From Chloroflexota bacterium (GTDB lineage: Bacteria; Chloroflexota; Dormibacteria; CF-121): DNA of 40,822 nucleotides. Under the pieces are notes generated by a model. The model ran no database searches. It had not been told where the DNA came from and saw nothing but the letters and a program-made list of their open reading frames with translations. A program made the position numbers and the translations under genes. The DNA lies in assembly GCA_005889225.1 (NCBI GenBank), contig VBEW01000033.1, forward strand, positions 1 through 40,822, given 5' to 3'. Below, piece by piece: positions 26,246 through 35,768 of the stretch. The number at the start of each line of letters is the position of its first letter. Within the stretch, counting starts at the first letter, position 1.

Positions 26246-26297
26246 GCCTCAAACGCTCGCATGGCACTAACGTCTCAAACGCTCGTATGGCACGTTC
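26246..26297. repeat. Tandem direct repeat, period 26 bp (ctcaaacgctcg(c/t)atggcac)
   Basis: CTCAAACGCTCGCATGGCAC at 26248-26267 and CTCAAACGCTCGTATGGCAC at 26274-26293. Confidence 0.85.
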
Positions 26298-26381
26298 CGC
26301 GCCACTCGCGTCGGGCGACGCCCGGGCGCCGCTCCTAGTCCGGTCGTTCGAAAGCCGCTGCGGCTGGGTAGGCTTACGAGC

Positions 26382-28196
26382 ATGTATTGGTGGCACGGCG
26401 GCTTTCAGGAGCCGCAGGCCGATGTCAAGCTGGAGTGGCCGCTGCTCAAGCGCGTCTTCAGCTACTTCATCCCCTACTGGCCCCTCGCCCTCATCGTGCT
26501 GGCCTGCATCGTCGCCGCCGCGGCCCTGGGTCTGGTCCCCGCCATCGTCACCCGCGACCTGATCAACTACCTGACCGGTCAGCATGGCCAGTTTGGCTTC
26601 GTCGCGTTCTTGATCGGGCTGCTGGTCGGCTCCTCCCTGCTTGGCGGGCTGATCGGGGTCGTCCAGTCCTACTTCAGCAACCGGATCAGCCAGAGCATCA
26701 TGTTCGACCTGCGCAACCAGCTCTTCGACCGCGTGCTCAAGCAATCGATCGCCTTCTTCACCGCCACCAGGACGGGTGACGTCATGTCGAGGCTGAGCAA
26801 CGACGTCAACGGCGTGCAGAGCGTGGTCTCCGACACGATCTTCAGCCTCGTCAACAACGTCGTGATCCTCGGCAGCACCGTCGTCCTGATGTTTGCGCTG
26901 GACTGGAAGCTGACGATTGCCGCACTGATTGTCTTGCCCGCCTTCCTGTTGCCCACCCGGCGGGTCGGGAAGGCGACCTTCCAGGCGCGCAAGGCGACCC
27001 AGGGCAAGCTGGCGGAGATGACCGCCTACATGCAGGAAACGCTCGGGATTTCCGGTATGCAACTGGTCAAAGCGTTCGTCAAGCAGGCCGGCGAGACCGT
27101 GCGCTTTCGCAAGCTCAACGACGAGCTGCGCTCACTCAACATCCGGCAGTCGATGATCGGCCGCTGGTTTTTCATGTTAATGGGCGTGCTCGGCACCGCC
27201 GGTCCGGCGGTGCTCTGGTTGTTCGGTGGCTACCTGGTCGTGACCGGCCAGGAATCACTGGGTACCGTGGTCACCTTCGCGACAGTGTTGCTGGCTCGGC
27301 TGTACGGTCCGGTCGGATCGCTGGCCAACATGCAGGTCAATGTGGTCGGTTCCCTGGCCCTGTTCCAGCGGATCTTCGAGTACATGGACCTCCCGGTTGA
27401 GATTGATGAGAAGGCCCAGGCCGTCCGGCTGACGGCGGCCCGGGGCGACGTCGAGTTCGACCACGTGACGTTCCGCTACCCGTCGAGTGACCGCCCGGCG
27501 CTCAAGGACGTCTCATTCCGGATCGAACCGGGACAGCTGGCCGCGCTGGTGGGGCCGACTGGCGCCGGGAAGACGACGGTGACCAGCCTGTTGCCCCGTT
27601 TCTACGATCCGCAACTTGGCGCCGTCCGCCTGGACGGCCTCGATGTGCGTGACCTCACCCTCGAATCACTTGGCAAGCAGACCGGCATGGTTTTCCAGGA
27701 CACGTTCCTCTTCCATGCCACGATCCGCGAGAACCTGCTCTACGCGAAGCCGGACGCCGGCGAGGCCGAGATGATGGCGGCGGCGAAGGCCGCCTACATC
27801 CACGACTTCATCGAGTCGCTGCCCGAGGGCTACGAGACCGTGGTGGGCGAGCGAGGTCACCGGCTGAGTGGCGGCGAAAAGCAACGGGTGGCGATTGCCC
27901 GCGTCATCCTCAAGGATCCGCGCGTCTTGATCCTGGACGAGGCAACCTCCAACCTCGACTCGGAGTCTGAGCACCTGATCCAGGTGGCGCTGCGGCCCCT
28001 CTTTCAGGGACGCACGTCGCTGGTGATCGCCCACCGGCTTTCGACCATCCTGGCGGCCGATCTGATCCTGGTGATGGATCACGGTGGGCTGGTGGAGCAG
28101 GGACGGCACACCGATTTGCTCAAGCAGGATGGACTCTACGCACGGCTCTATCACCGGCAGTTCGAGGCGGCCGACGAACTGGCCACGCCCGCATAA
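26382..28196 (+). CDS. ABC transporter, fused permease/ATP-binding (exporter type)
   Basis: Six-TM N-terminal domain; Walker A VGPTGAGKTTV, signature LSGGEKQRVAIARVILKDPRVLILDEATSNLDSESE. Confidence 0.96.
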   Translation: MYWWHGGFQEPQADVKLEWPLLKRVFSYFIPYWPLALIVLACIVAAAALGLVPAIVTRDLINYLTGQHGQFGFVAFLIGLLVGSSLLGGLIGVVQSYFSNRISQSIMFDLRNQLFDRVLKQSIAFFTATRTGDVMSRLSNDVNGVQSVVSDTIFSLVNNVVILGSTVVLMFALDWKLTIAALIVLPAFLLPTRRVGKATFQARKATQGKLAEMTAYMQETLGISGMQLVKAFVKQAGETVRFRKLNDELRSLNIRQSMIGRWFFMLMGVLGTAGPAVLWLFGGYLVVTGQESLGTVVTFATVLLARLYGPVGSLANMQVNVVGSLALFQRIFEYMDLPVEIDEKAQAVRLTAARGDVEFDHVTFRYPSSDRPALKDVSFRIEPGQLAALVGPTGAGKTTVTSLLPRFYDPQLGAVRLDGLDVRDLTLESLGKQTGMVFQDTFLFHATIRENLLYAKPDAGEAEMMAAAKAAYIHDFIESLPEGYETVVGERGHRLSGGEKQRVAIARVILKDPRVLILDEATSNLDSESEHLIQVALRPLFQGRTSLVIAHRLSTILAADLILVMDHGGLVEQGRHTDLLKQDGLYARLYHRQFEAADELATPA

Positions 28197-28215
28197 ACGG
28201 GAAGGAGGCACCACG

Positions 28216-28488
28216 ATGGCAACGACGCAGGTCTGCGCGCATCTCGATCAGATTCGAAACCCCAGGCCGAAGAGCAAGGGCTGCGAGGAGTGTCTGAAGA
28301 TGGGGGACACCTGGGTGCACCTGCGGCTCTGCGAGAGTTGCGGGCACGTCGGCTGCTGCGACTCGTCCAAGAACAAGCACGCAACGAAACATGCGCGCGC
28401 AACCGGACATCCGGTCGTCAAGTCTCTCGAGCGCGGCGAGAACTGGATGTACTGCTACGTCGACGACGTGATGTTCGAGGCCGACTAA
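28216..28488 (+). CDS. UBP-type zinc finger domain protein
   Basis: C-X-H/CEEC/CESCGHVGCCDSSKNKHATKHARATGHPVVKSLERGENWMYCYVDD is a ZnF-UBP pattern; SD GAAGGAGG upstream. Confidence 0.9.
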   Translation: MATTQVCAHLDQIRNPRPKSKGCEECLKMGDTWVHLRLCESCGHVGCCDSSKNKHATKHARATGHPVVKSLERGENWMYCYVDDVMFEAD

Positions 28489-28498
28489 ACCCAGGAAC

Positions 28499-28535
28499 TC
28501 CCTCCCCCCTTGCGGGGGAGGCTCCGGGTGGGGCC
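28499..28535. repeat. Intergenic palindromic repeat related to the aroE insertion
   Basis: CTCCCTCCCCCCTTGCGGGGGAGGCTCCGGGTGGGGC between convergent genes. Confidence 0.75.
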
Positions 28536-29147
28536 CTACGCGGCGAGCGTTCCCTCGGACTCGGGCGTTTTGATCTCGATCACCTCACCGAACCGGTGGA
28601 CCGTTTCGATGGCGTCGTAGAGAGCAACCGCCCGGTCGGCCGGTATCAGGTCGGTGATCTTCAGGTAGTAGCTGCGCCCTTCGGGCCATACCAGCGTTGG
28701 AACCCCGAAGACCCCGCGTTGGACGGCCTCGGCGTGCTCCAGGGCCAGCGTCGTGAAATCGCTCTGTTCAAAATCGCGCTCGAAGCGGGCGACGTCGATC
28801 CCGGCCCGCTCGGCGGCGCGCCAAAACGTGCCTGGATCGTCGACCGGTAGGTGGTCTTCATGGCGAGCTCGCTGGAGCGCAATCCGGAAGCGATCGCCTG
28901 CCTCCGGACCCTGGACGCGGGCGGCGGTGGCAGCCAGAAAGGCGGGCAGACCCTTGGCGTGCGGGTCGCGTTCCCATACGGGCGGCTCGGGCAGGCCCTG
29001 GCGGGCGTCGTGGTTCTGGCTCAGCGAGAAAAATCGAAACTGCGGCCGGATCCGACCAGCCTTCTCTACGTCCGCCAGCCACATGGCTCCCCGGTAGGCC
29101 CAGGGACAGAGGAAGTCGATGTAGACGGTCGGCTCACCGGTGCTCAT
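28536..29147 (-). CDS. DsbA family (thioredoxin-fold) oxidoreductase
   Basis: VYIDFLCPWAYRGAMWLADVEK; GVFGVPTLVW cis-Pro motif. Confidence 0.85.
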   Translation of the reverse strand: MSTGEPTVYIDFLCPWAYRGAMWLADVEKAGRIRPQFRFFSLSQNHDARQGLPEPPVWERDPHAKGLPAFLAATAARVQGPEAGDRFRIALQRARHEDHLPVDDPGTFWRAAERAGIDVARFERDFEQSDFTTLALEHAEAVQRGVFGVPTLVWPEGRSYYLKITDLIPADRAVALYDAIETVHRFGEVIEIKTPESEGTLAA

Positions 29148-29241
29148 GCCTCGAGTGTATCGGGATTGGTAGCCGCCCGAGCCACCGTCGTCATCGCCTC
29201 ATACTTCTTGATGGGATCCTTGAGGAGGAGCTTGGGGTCGA

Positions 29242-29499
29242 ATGGCGGTCGAGGTTCGTTGCGCGGCGGAGGGGGAGGGATATCGGTGTGATGTCACTGT
29301 GTCGGACGGCGGCTCGACGAGCCACCACGTGGTTTCCGTGGCCGCGAGCGACCTCGCTCGGTGGGGCAAAGGCCGGTCGGTCGAGGAGCTGGTTCGAGAC
29401 AGCTTTCGATTCCTGCTCGCGCGCGAGCCAAAGGAATCGATCCTCAAGGCATTCGACCTTTCGGTGATCAAGCGTTACTTTCCGGACTTCGACGGCTAG
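29242..29499 (+). CDS. Hypothetical protein
   Basis: 85-aa ORF (MAVEVRCAAEGEGYRCDVTVSDGGSTSHHVVSVAASDLARWGKG...). Confidence 0.6.
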   Translation: MAVEVRCAAEGEGYRCDVTVSDGGSTSHHVVSVAASDLARWGKGRSVEELVRDSFRFLLAREPKESILKAFDLSVIKRYFPDFDG

Positions 29500-31097
29500 G
29501 GGAAAACTCCCACTTTGTAGTCGTTGAGAATCTCGTTCGCCGCTCGGGCGCCTTCCGAGGCGCCCCCCTCCATGTAGCCCTGGAAGTCCTGGGAACAGTG
29601 CTCGCCCGCGAAGTGACAGCGTCCATCCGGGAACGGCTGGCGCGCCTTCTCGTAACCGCTGAACTCGATGTACTGCCCGACCTTCCAGTACGAGTACGAG
29701 CCGAGCAGGTACGGATCGGTGCGCGGTACGTCGAGCGTGGCACGACCGTTCCAGTGCGCTGTGATCCCTGGGAAAACGGGTTCGAGTTGCCCCAGGAAGG
29801 TCTTGGCGTGGCTCTGGGCGTCGTCCGCCGTGGGCTGGCCCGCGAACGATGCCAGCGGGACACCCCCGCCGGTGTAGTCGACGAGCAGACCGGTCGCGCC
29901 GTTTTGACCGCGGCTGACTTCCCAGGTGTTCTGATAGCCGGTATCCGCGTAGCTGCTGCCGTTGCTGAGGCCCCAGGGTCCGCTCTGGTTCCAGTACCGG
30001 GTGTCGAATTGCAGGTGCAGCTTGGCGTTCGCCCCATAGCCGAGTTTTGTGATCGCGGTCACCTTCAGGCTGTCGAATCCAGCCTTTTTGTAGTTCAGGG
30101 TGCGCAGCACCGAGAAGGGGAGGGCAAGGATCACGCGGTCGAAGCTGGCGCTGAACGGGCCGGTCGGGCTGGTGAAGGCGAGGCTGTAGCTGCCGTCGGC
30201 ATTCTTTGCGATTGCCCTAAGCGGCGTGTTCAGCATGATGCTGCCGTCGGGCAGGCTGGCCGCGATCGCCCGCGGCAGCTGCTCATTCCCACCCGTGATG
30301 TGATAGCGCTCGTCCGACGCCCCAAAGATTCGGAAATTCCCCGGGATCGGCTGAAAGGCGAGCAGGTAGATAAGGTTCAGCGAGCTCTGCTGCGTCGTCA
30401 CGTTGCCGTACTCGATGTTGTAGGCGACGTCCAGCAGCTGACCCATTGGGCGCTTGTGGCCTCCCGGAACGCGCGATTCGATCCAGTCGTAAACACTCAG
30501 CCGGTCCAGGGCGATCCCGGCGTCGGTGTGGATTTTGTAGGTCGTGGGGTATCCGGCTGCATTCGCGTCCTTGTGGACCGCGTTGTAGACAGCGTTGAAG
30601 TCCGCATTGGCCTGCTCCCGGGTGTAGTACTTGCCGAAGAAGGAGTAGGTGTCGTCCGTTTGACTCGGCTCCGCGGCCAGGAGGTCGGTCGTCGCCAGCT
30701 TGAAGCGGCTGGCCAGCTTGAGGATCGTCTTATGGCCGCTATCAATCAGCTCGCCGCAGTGCTCGCTGACCTGGTTGTTCTCCCAGGTGGCGCCTCCCAG
30801 CAGCGGCGAGTCGGAATGCATGCGCCCGCCAACCCGGCTCGAGGCCTCGAACACACTAGCGCTATAGCCGGCATCCTGCAGCGTCAGCGCCGCGTTGAGG
30901 CCGGCGATGCCCCCGCCCACGATGGCGATTCGGGGTGGCGGCGCGGCGAAGGCGGCGATGGGGCCGCTCAAGGCGGCAGCGCCGGCCGTGGCCCCGGCGG
31001 CCTTGAGGAAATCGCGGCGGGTCCACCCGGTCTGCCGTCGTTCCGTGAAGTCCCGGTAGAGCTCCTGGAAGTTGCTCAGCAGCGGCGTGCGCGCCAT
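29496..31097 (-). CDS. Tat-exported FAD-dependent amine oxidase
   Basis: Tat motif TRRDFLKAAGATAG; FAD motif IAIVGGGIAGLNAALTLQDAGYSASVFEASSRVGGRMHS; C-terminal HFAGEHCSQDFQGYMEGGASEGARAANEIL. Confidence 0.92.
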   Translation of the reverse strand: MARTPLLSNFQELYRDFTERRQTGWTRRDFLKAAGATAGAAALSGPIAAFAAPPPRIAIVGGGIAGLNAALTLQDAGYSASVFEASSRVGGRMHSDSPLLGGATWENNQVSEHCGELIDSGHKTILKLASRFKLATTDLLAAEPSQTDDTYSFFGKYYTREQANADFNAVYNAVHKDANAAGYPTTYKIHTDAGIALDRLSVYDWIESRVPGGHKRPMGQLLDVAYNIEYGNVTTQQSSLNLIYLLAFQPIPGNFRIFGASDERYHITGGNEQLPRAIAASLPDGSIMLNTPLRAIAKNADGSYSLAFTSPTGPFSASFDRVILALPFSVLRTLNYKKAGFDSLKVTAITKLGYGANAKLHLQFDTRYWNQSGPWGLSNGSSYADTGYQNTWEVSRGQNGATGLLVDYTGGGVPLASFAGQPTADDAQSHAKTFLGQLEPVFPGITAHWNGRATLDVPRTDPYLLGSYSYWKVGQYIEFSGYEKARQPFPDGRCHFAGEHCSQDFQGYMEGGASEGARAANEILNDYKVGVFP

Positions 31098-31188
31098 CCC
31101 ACTCCTCCTCAGTCTCGTCCTATTTCAGTAAATCCGACAACCTGTTCCGGTAAAGCTACAGGACCGGACCGCGGTCTGCAAGCGCCGT

Positions 31189-32010
31189 CTAGAGTTCCTC
31201 AGCTGCGGCGACCGCCTCCACCCGTCCGGCCGCGCCTCCCCCGGTGAGCCGGGACGCGATCACCACCGGGACGATCGTGATCAGGATCACGAAGAAGACG
31301 ACCACATTGACCTCGGGGAGCCGCTGGCCAAGCCGGATGGCGCCGAAGATCCACAGCGGCAGCGTGTTCTGCGCCCCGGCCGTGAAGGTGGTGACGATGA
31401 CTTCATCGAAGGAGAGGGCGAAGGCCAGCAGGGCGCCGGCAACCAGCGCTGTCGATATCAGGGGCAGGGTGACATCCACAAACGATCGCCAGCCGCTGGC
31501 GCCAAGATCCATGGCCGCCTCCATCAGCGAGGAAGAGGTTCGGCGCAGCCGGGCCAGCACGTTGTTGTAGACGATCACGATGCAAAAGGTGGCGTGGCCG
31601 ATCACGATGGTCCAGAGCGAGAACGTGATCTGGTTGAAGGCAAAGAACGAGTTGAGAGACATCCCGGTGATGATTCCCGGCAGCGCTAGCGGCAGGACGA
31701 GCGCGAAGGAGATGACCTCGCGCCCGAAAAACTGAAAACGATGGATGGCGAAGGCCGCCATCGACCCGAGGACGAGGGCCACGGCGGTCGCCATCAGGCC
31801 GGCCTCAACCGACAGCAGCAGCGCCCGGCGCACCTCCGGGTCCTGCCAGGTCTGACCGAACCACTTCAGGGTGACGCCGGGGATCGGCCAGCTTTGAATG
31901 GTCGACACATTGAAGGCGTAGACGATGACCAGCGCAATCGGGATGAAGAGGAAGAGCAGGATTCCAACCGCCCAGACCCGGAGCGCGAACCGAACCCATG
32001 GCCCTTCCAT
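31189..32010 (-). CDS. potC: Spermidine/putrescine-type ABC transporter permease
   Basis: SSSLMEAAMDLGASGWRSFVDVTLPLISTALVAGALLAFALSFDEVIVTTF (EAA loop, PotC-type); start 32010. Confidence 0.9.
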   Translation of the reverse strand: MEGPWVRFALRVWAVGILLFLFIPIALVIVYAFNVSTIQSWPIPGVTLKWFGQTWQDPEVRRALLLSVEAGLMATAVALVLGSMAAFAIHRFQFFGREVISFALVLPLALPGIITGMSLNSFFAFNQITFSLWTIVIGHATFCIVIVYNNVLARLRRTSSSLMEAAMDLGASGWRSFVDVTLPLISTALVAGALLAFALSFDEVIVTTFTAGAQNTLPLWIFGAIRLGQRLPEVNVVVFFVILITIVPVVIASRLTGGGAAGRVEAVAAAEEL

Positions 32011-32012
32011 CG

Positions 32013-32924
32013 CTACATCGCCTCGAAGGCGCCCAGGCGGCGGGCGCCAAGCAGGTAGAGCGCCATCACGGCCACCGGCACGACGGCGAGGGCGGCAGCG
32101 AAGGGAATGTTGTGCGCGATGCCGACGTTGCCGTACACGACGTTGCCGATGAAGCTGGACCCGGCTCCGCCGACCAGCAGCGGCGTCACGTAGTCGCCCA
32201 GGGTCAGCGAGAAGGTGAAGATGCTGCCCGCCACGATGCCTGGGAGGGCGAGCGGCAGGACGATGTCCCAGGTCGACCGGCCCTGCCGCGCGCCCAGGTC
32301 GGCGGCGGCCTCCAGGTAGGAGGGCGGGATCCGCTCGAGGGCCGCGTAGGTCGGGATGATCATGAACGGCAGCCAGATGTAGGAGAACACGATCCACATC
32401 GCCCAGTTGGTGTAGCCGAGGCTGGCCGGCGGGAGATGCACCAGGAGCAGGCTCCAGTTGAGCACCCCATCGTGATTCAGGATCAAGATCCAGGCGTAGA
32501 CCCGGGCAAGGTAGCTGGCCCAGAGCGGCAGAAGCACCGCGGCAAACAGGGCGGTCTGGACTCGACGCGACGCGACCCGCGCCATGTAGTAGGCAAAAGG
32601 AAAAGCGAGCACGGCGTCGGTGATGGTGACCGCCGTAGCGAGGCCGATCGTCCGCAGGATGATGAGCCGGTAGGTCCCATCCGTCACCAGGGTGCGGAAG
32701 TTGTCGATATTCCAGACCCGCTCGATGGCCGTCGTGAAGGGGTTGATCTGCCAGAAGGCGGTGATCAGCAACAACACCAGGGAGGCGAGGTAGATGACGA
32801 CGAACCAGGTCAGGCCTGGGCCGAGCAGCAGCGCGGCCCGCATCCAGGGTCGCCGCCAGAGCAGCGCCTGGATGCGGCCGACGCGCCCTGCCGTACGCAT
32901 GCGGTCGAGCGCGCCGACCGTCAT
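32013..32924 (-). CDS. potB: Spermidine/putrescine-type ABC transporter permease
   Basis: PPSYLEAAADLGARQGRSTWDIVLPLALPGIVAGSIFTFSLTLGDYVTP (PotB-type). Confidence 0.9.
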   Translation of the reverse strand: MTVGALDRMRTAGRVGRIQALLWRRPWMRAALLLGPGLTWFVVIYLASLVLLLITAFWQINPFTTAIERVWNIDNFRTLVTDGTYRLIILRTIGLATAVTITDAVLAFPFAYYMARVASRRVQTALFAAVLLPLWASYLARVYAWILILNHDGVLNWSLLLVHLPPASLGYTNWAMWIVFSYIWLPFMIIPTYAALERIPPSYLEAAADLGARQGRSTWDIVLPLALPGIVAGSIFTFSLTLGDYVTPLLVGGAGSSFIGNVVYGNVGIAHNIPFAAALAVVPVAVMALYLLGARRLGAFEAM

Positions 32925-32945
32925 CCGATTCCTACGCCGAGGTTG

Positions 32946-34145
32946 TTAGCCGGTGATCGACGTCCACGCCGTCTGCCACTTCGAGTAGGGCATGCAGTCG
33001 CTCTTGCCATTGCCGCAGTCGGCGAGCGGCGTCTTCCAGAACTTGATGGTGGTGAAATAGGACGCCGGCGCGTTGGCGTGATACTGGGCGCAGCTCCCGG
33101 CCTGCAGCGTCTCCATCTCGTCGCACGCCTTGCTGTTGACCGGCGTCTCGCCGAAGAAGATCGCCTGTTGCGCCTGGACGTGCGGCGTACTGATCCACTT
33201 GTACCAGAGGTAGGCGCAGTTCGGATGCGGCGCCCTGGTGCCCAGCATCCAGGTGTCGGCCCAGCCCGTCGCCCCTTCGGCCGGGATGGTGTCGGCGACC
33301 GGAACGTTGGCCGCCTGCAAGGTGTTGGTCTGATACGGCCAGGCCGCCCCGATCACCACGTCATGGTTCGTGAACAACGAGATTTCCTGAGAGGCGAGGT
33401 CCCAGTACTTCTTCACCAGCGGTCGCTGTGTCTTCAGCAGGTTGACCGCCGCGTCGAGCTGCGATTGCGTCAGCTCGTATGGATCGGTGATGCCGAGGTT
33501 GGACTTTGTCTTCATCAGGTAGAGGGCCGCGTCCGCAATCTGGATTGGATTATTCGGGATTGTCACCTGGCCCTTGTACTTGGCGTCGTAGATCGCGCTC
33601 CAACTCGTTGGCGCGGTCGGAAACTGGCTCTTGTTGTAGAGCAGAACGTTGGGTCCCCATTGCAGTGAGACCCCGTAGTGAATCCCGTTGATCGTGTTGA
33701 ACGATGGGGATTTGAACTGCGGCTGAAAATTCTTCCAATCGGGAACGAGATCGACGTTGACCGGTTTCACGTTGCCGGCATAGATCAGCCTCAAGTCGGC
33801 GTCACCGGATGCGGACACCATGTCGTACTGGCCGCCGCCGCCGTTTGCCATCAGCGTCACCATCTCGTCGGATGAGCCGGCGTACTTGGCGTTGACCTGG
33901 CATCCCGTCTGCTGCTGGAAAGGCTGCACCCAGTCTTTCTCCGCGTAACCCTCCCATGCGATCAGGTTCAACTGGCCCTCGCCGGGCCCGATCGACGTCG
34001 GCGGTTTCATGCCGGCGGTTGGTGGCTGCGCGGCGGCCGGTCCCTGACTCGAGGTTGTGCCGCCGCAGGCCGCCAAAAGCACCACCAACGAGAGTCCCGT
34101 CACCGTCTGCCGTGCCCCCGCCAGTCTTCTCAAACGATCGCCCAT
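32946..34145 (-). CDS. potD: Polyamine-type ABC transporter substrate-binding lipoprotein
   Basis: Lipobox LLAACGG; GQLNLIAWEGYAEKDWVQPFQQQTGCQVNAKYAGSSDEMV. Confidence 0.88.
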   Translation of the reverse strand: MGDRLRRLAGARQTVTGLSLVVLLAACGGTTSSQGPAAAQPPTAGMKPPTSIGPGEGQLNLIAWEGYAEKDWVQPFQQQTGCQVNAKYAGSSDEMVTLMANGGGGQYDMVSASGDADLRLIYAGNVKPVNVDLVPDWKNFQPQFKSPSFNTINGIHYGVSLQWGPNVLLYNKSQFPTAPTSWSAIYDAKYKGQVTIPNNPIQIADAALYLMKTKSNLGITDPYELTQSQLDAAVNLLKTQRPLVKKYWDLASQEISLFTNHDVVIGAAWPYQTNTLQAANVPVADTIPAEGATGWADTWMLGTRAPHPNCAYLWYKWISTPHVQAQQAIFFGETPVNSKACDEMETLQAGSCAQYHANAPASYFTTIKFWKTPLADCGNGKSDCMPYSKWQTAWTSITG

Positions 34146-34161
34146 GTCGCTCCCACCTCCA

Positions 34162-35247
34162 TCACGCGTTGGCTTGCTGTTCAGGTCCTTCCGATTGTGC
34201 CGCCGAAATGTTAAAAGCTTGTTCGGGACGCCAGGCCAGTCGCACCCGGCGCCCGCGGAAATCGCTTGCCCGCGCCGCGCTCTCCGTGTTCTGCTGCACC
34301 ACGAGGAGCCGGCCGCCCCGGTCGAGCTGCACCGCGTAGCGCGTCACCATGCCGGCATAGGTGACGTCCTGCACCACGCCGTCCTCGAGGTGGCTGCCCG
34401 GTTCCGGCGTCTCCTCCAGGCGCAGGAGCCGGATGCGTTCCGGCCGCACCACCAGGCGACGGCCGTCCCGTTCGATCAGATTGGAGACACCGATGAAGCC
34501 GGCCACGAATTCATTCGCCGGGTGCTCGTAGAGGTCGACGGGGGACCCCAACTGCTCGATCCGGCCGCCGTTGAGCACGGCCACCCGATCGCTCATCGTC
34601 AGCGCCTCATCCTGGTCGTGCGTGACGTAGATGAAGGTGATGCCCAGCTCGCGCTGGATCCGCTTGAGCTCCGCCTGCATTTCGACGCGGAGCTTGAGGT
34701 CGAGGGCGCCGAGGGGTTCGTCGAGGAGCAGGACTTCCGGCTGATTGACGATGGCCCGGGCCAGCGCGACCCGTTGCCGTTGACCGCCCGACAGCTGGTT
34801 GGGACGGCGGTAGCCAAGACCCGCAAGGCGCACCATGGTGAGTCCCTCCGCCACGCGACGCCGGCGCTCATCGCGGGGCAGGTGCCGGACTTTGAGGCCG
34901 TACTCGACATTGGCGGCCACCGTCATGTGCGGGAAGAGGGCGTAGTCCTGGAAGACCGTGTTGGTCGCCCGCGCGTAGGGTGGCACCGCGGTCACGTCCT
35001 TGCCGCCAAGCTCGATCTGGCCGGCATCGGGACGCTCGAATCCGGCGATCAGACGGAGCAGCGAGGTCTTGCCCGAGCCGGACGGTCCCAGCAGCGTAAA
35101 GAACTCGCCTTCGGCGATGGCCAGGCTGACATCGTCGACCGCGAGCACGCGGCCATACCGCTTCGAGACGCCCGCCAGGCGGAGGGCAGCGGGACGCACG
35201 TCCTCCCTCGGTGCCTGCGGAGTCGCCAGCGCTGCCCTCTCCCTCAC
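34162..35247 (-). CDS. potA: Polyamine-type ABC transporter ATP-binding protein
   Basis: Walker [61 protein letters not shown] domain. Likely GTG start 35247. Confidence 0.93.
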   Translation of the reverse strand: MRERAALATPQAPREDVRPAALRLAGVSKRYGRVLAVDDVSLAIAEGEFFTLLGPSGSGKTSLLRLIAGFERPDAGQIELGGKDVTAVPPYARATNTVFQDYALFPHMTVAANVEYGLKVRHLPRDERRRRVAEGLTMVRLAGLGYRRPNQLSGGQRQRVALARAIVNQPEVLLLDEPLGALDLKLRVEMQAELKRIQRELGITFIYVTHDQDEALTMSDRVAVLNGGRIEQLGSPVDLYEHPANEFVAGFIGVSNLIERDGRRLVVRPERIRLLRLEETPEPGSHLEDGVVQDVTYAGMVTRYAVQLDRGGRLLVVQQNTESAARASDFRGRRVRLAWRPEQAFNISAAQSEGPEQQANA

Positions 35248-35369
35248 CGGCCTAAACCGGTCCCTTGCGCATGTGCGAGAACTATAAATCCAAGCGAAGG
35301 GCGCCTGCCGCCCCCAGCAATTCAAGATGCGGCCGGCAGCTGTCGGCGGGGACCTCTATAAAGGAGGGC

Positions 35370-35756
35370 GTGGCCGCAATCCAACCGCTCGATGACCGCG
35401 TCCGCCAGGCGCTGACCCGCAGCCAGCTGATCGATATGACGACCACCGGCCGGACGAGCGGGGAGCCGCGCCGGATCGAGATCGTCATGCACAACCTCGG
35501 CGGCCGGCGCTACATCAGCGGCATGCCGTTCCGGCAGCGCCGCAGCTGGCTGGCCAACATCGACGCCAACCCGCAAATCACGATCCACCTCAAGCGCGGG
35601 ATCCGGGCCGACGTCCCTGCCACTGCGAGGGAAATCACCGACCCGACGGAGCGCCGTCAGATTCTGGAGCAGATCGCCCGGGTCTGGAAGCGTAACGACG
35701 TCGACACCATGATGAACTACAGCCCGCTGATCGAGGTAAACGTCGAGGAAACGTAA
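35370..35756 (+). CDS. Deazaflavin/F420-type nitroreductase family protein
   Basis: LIDMTTTGRTSGEPRRIEIVMHNLGGRRYISG; GTG start 35370 with AAGGAGG SD at 35361. Confidence 0.85.
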   Translation: MAAIQPLDDRVRQALTRSQLIDMTTTGRTSGEPRRIEIVMHNLGGRRYISGMPFRQRRSWLANIDANPQITIHLKRGIRADVPATAREITDPTERRQILEQIARVWKRNDVDTMMNYSPLIEVNVEET

Positions 35757-35768
35757 AGCGGGTTCGGC

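Noticed and set aside
29361-31247. 628-aa plus-strand ORF opposite the amine oxidase
   Set aside because: Shadow ORF without recognisable motifs; opposite CDS has Tat and FAD motifs.
31998-33668. 556-aa plus-strand ORF opposite potB/potD
   Set aside because: Shadow ORF; the opposite strand has clear ABC permease and binding-protein motifs.
34057-35361. 434-aa plus-strand ORF opposite potA
   Set aside because: Shadow ORF; PotA motifs are unambiguous on the minus strand.
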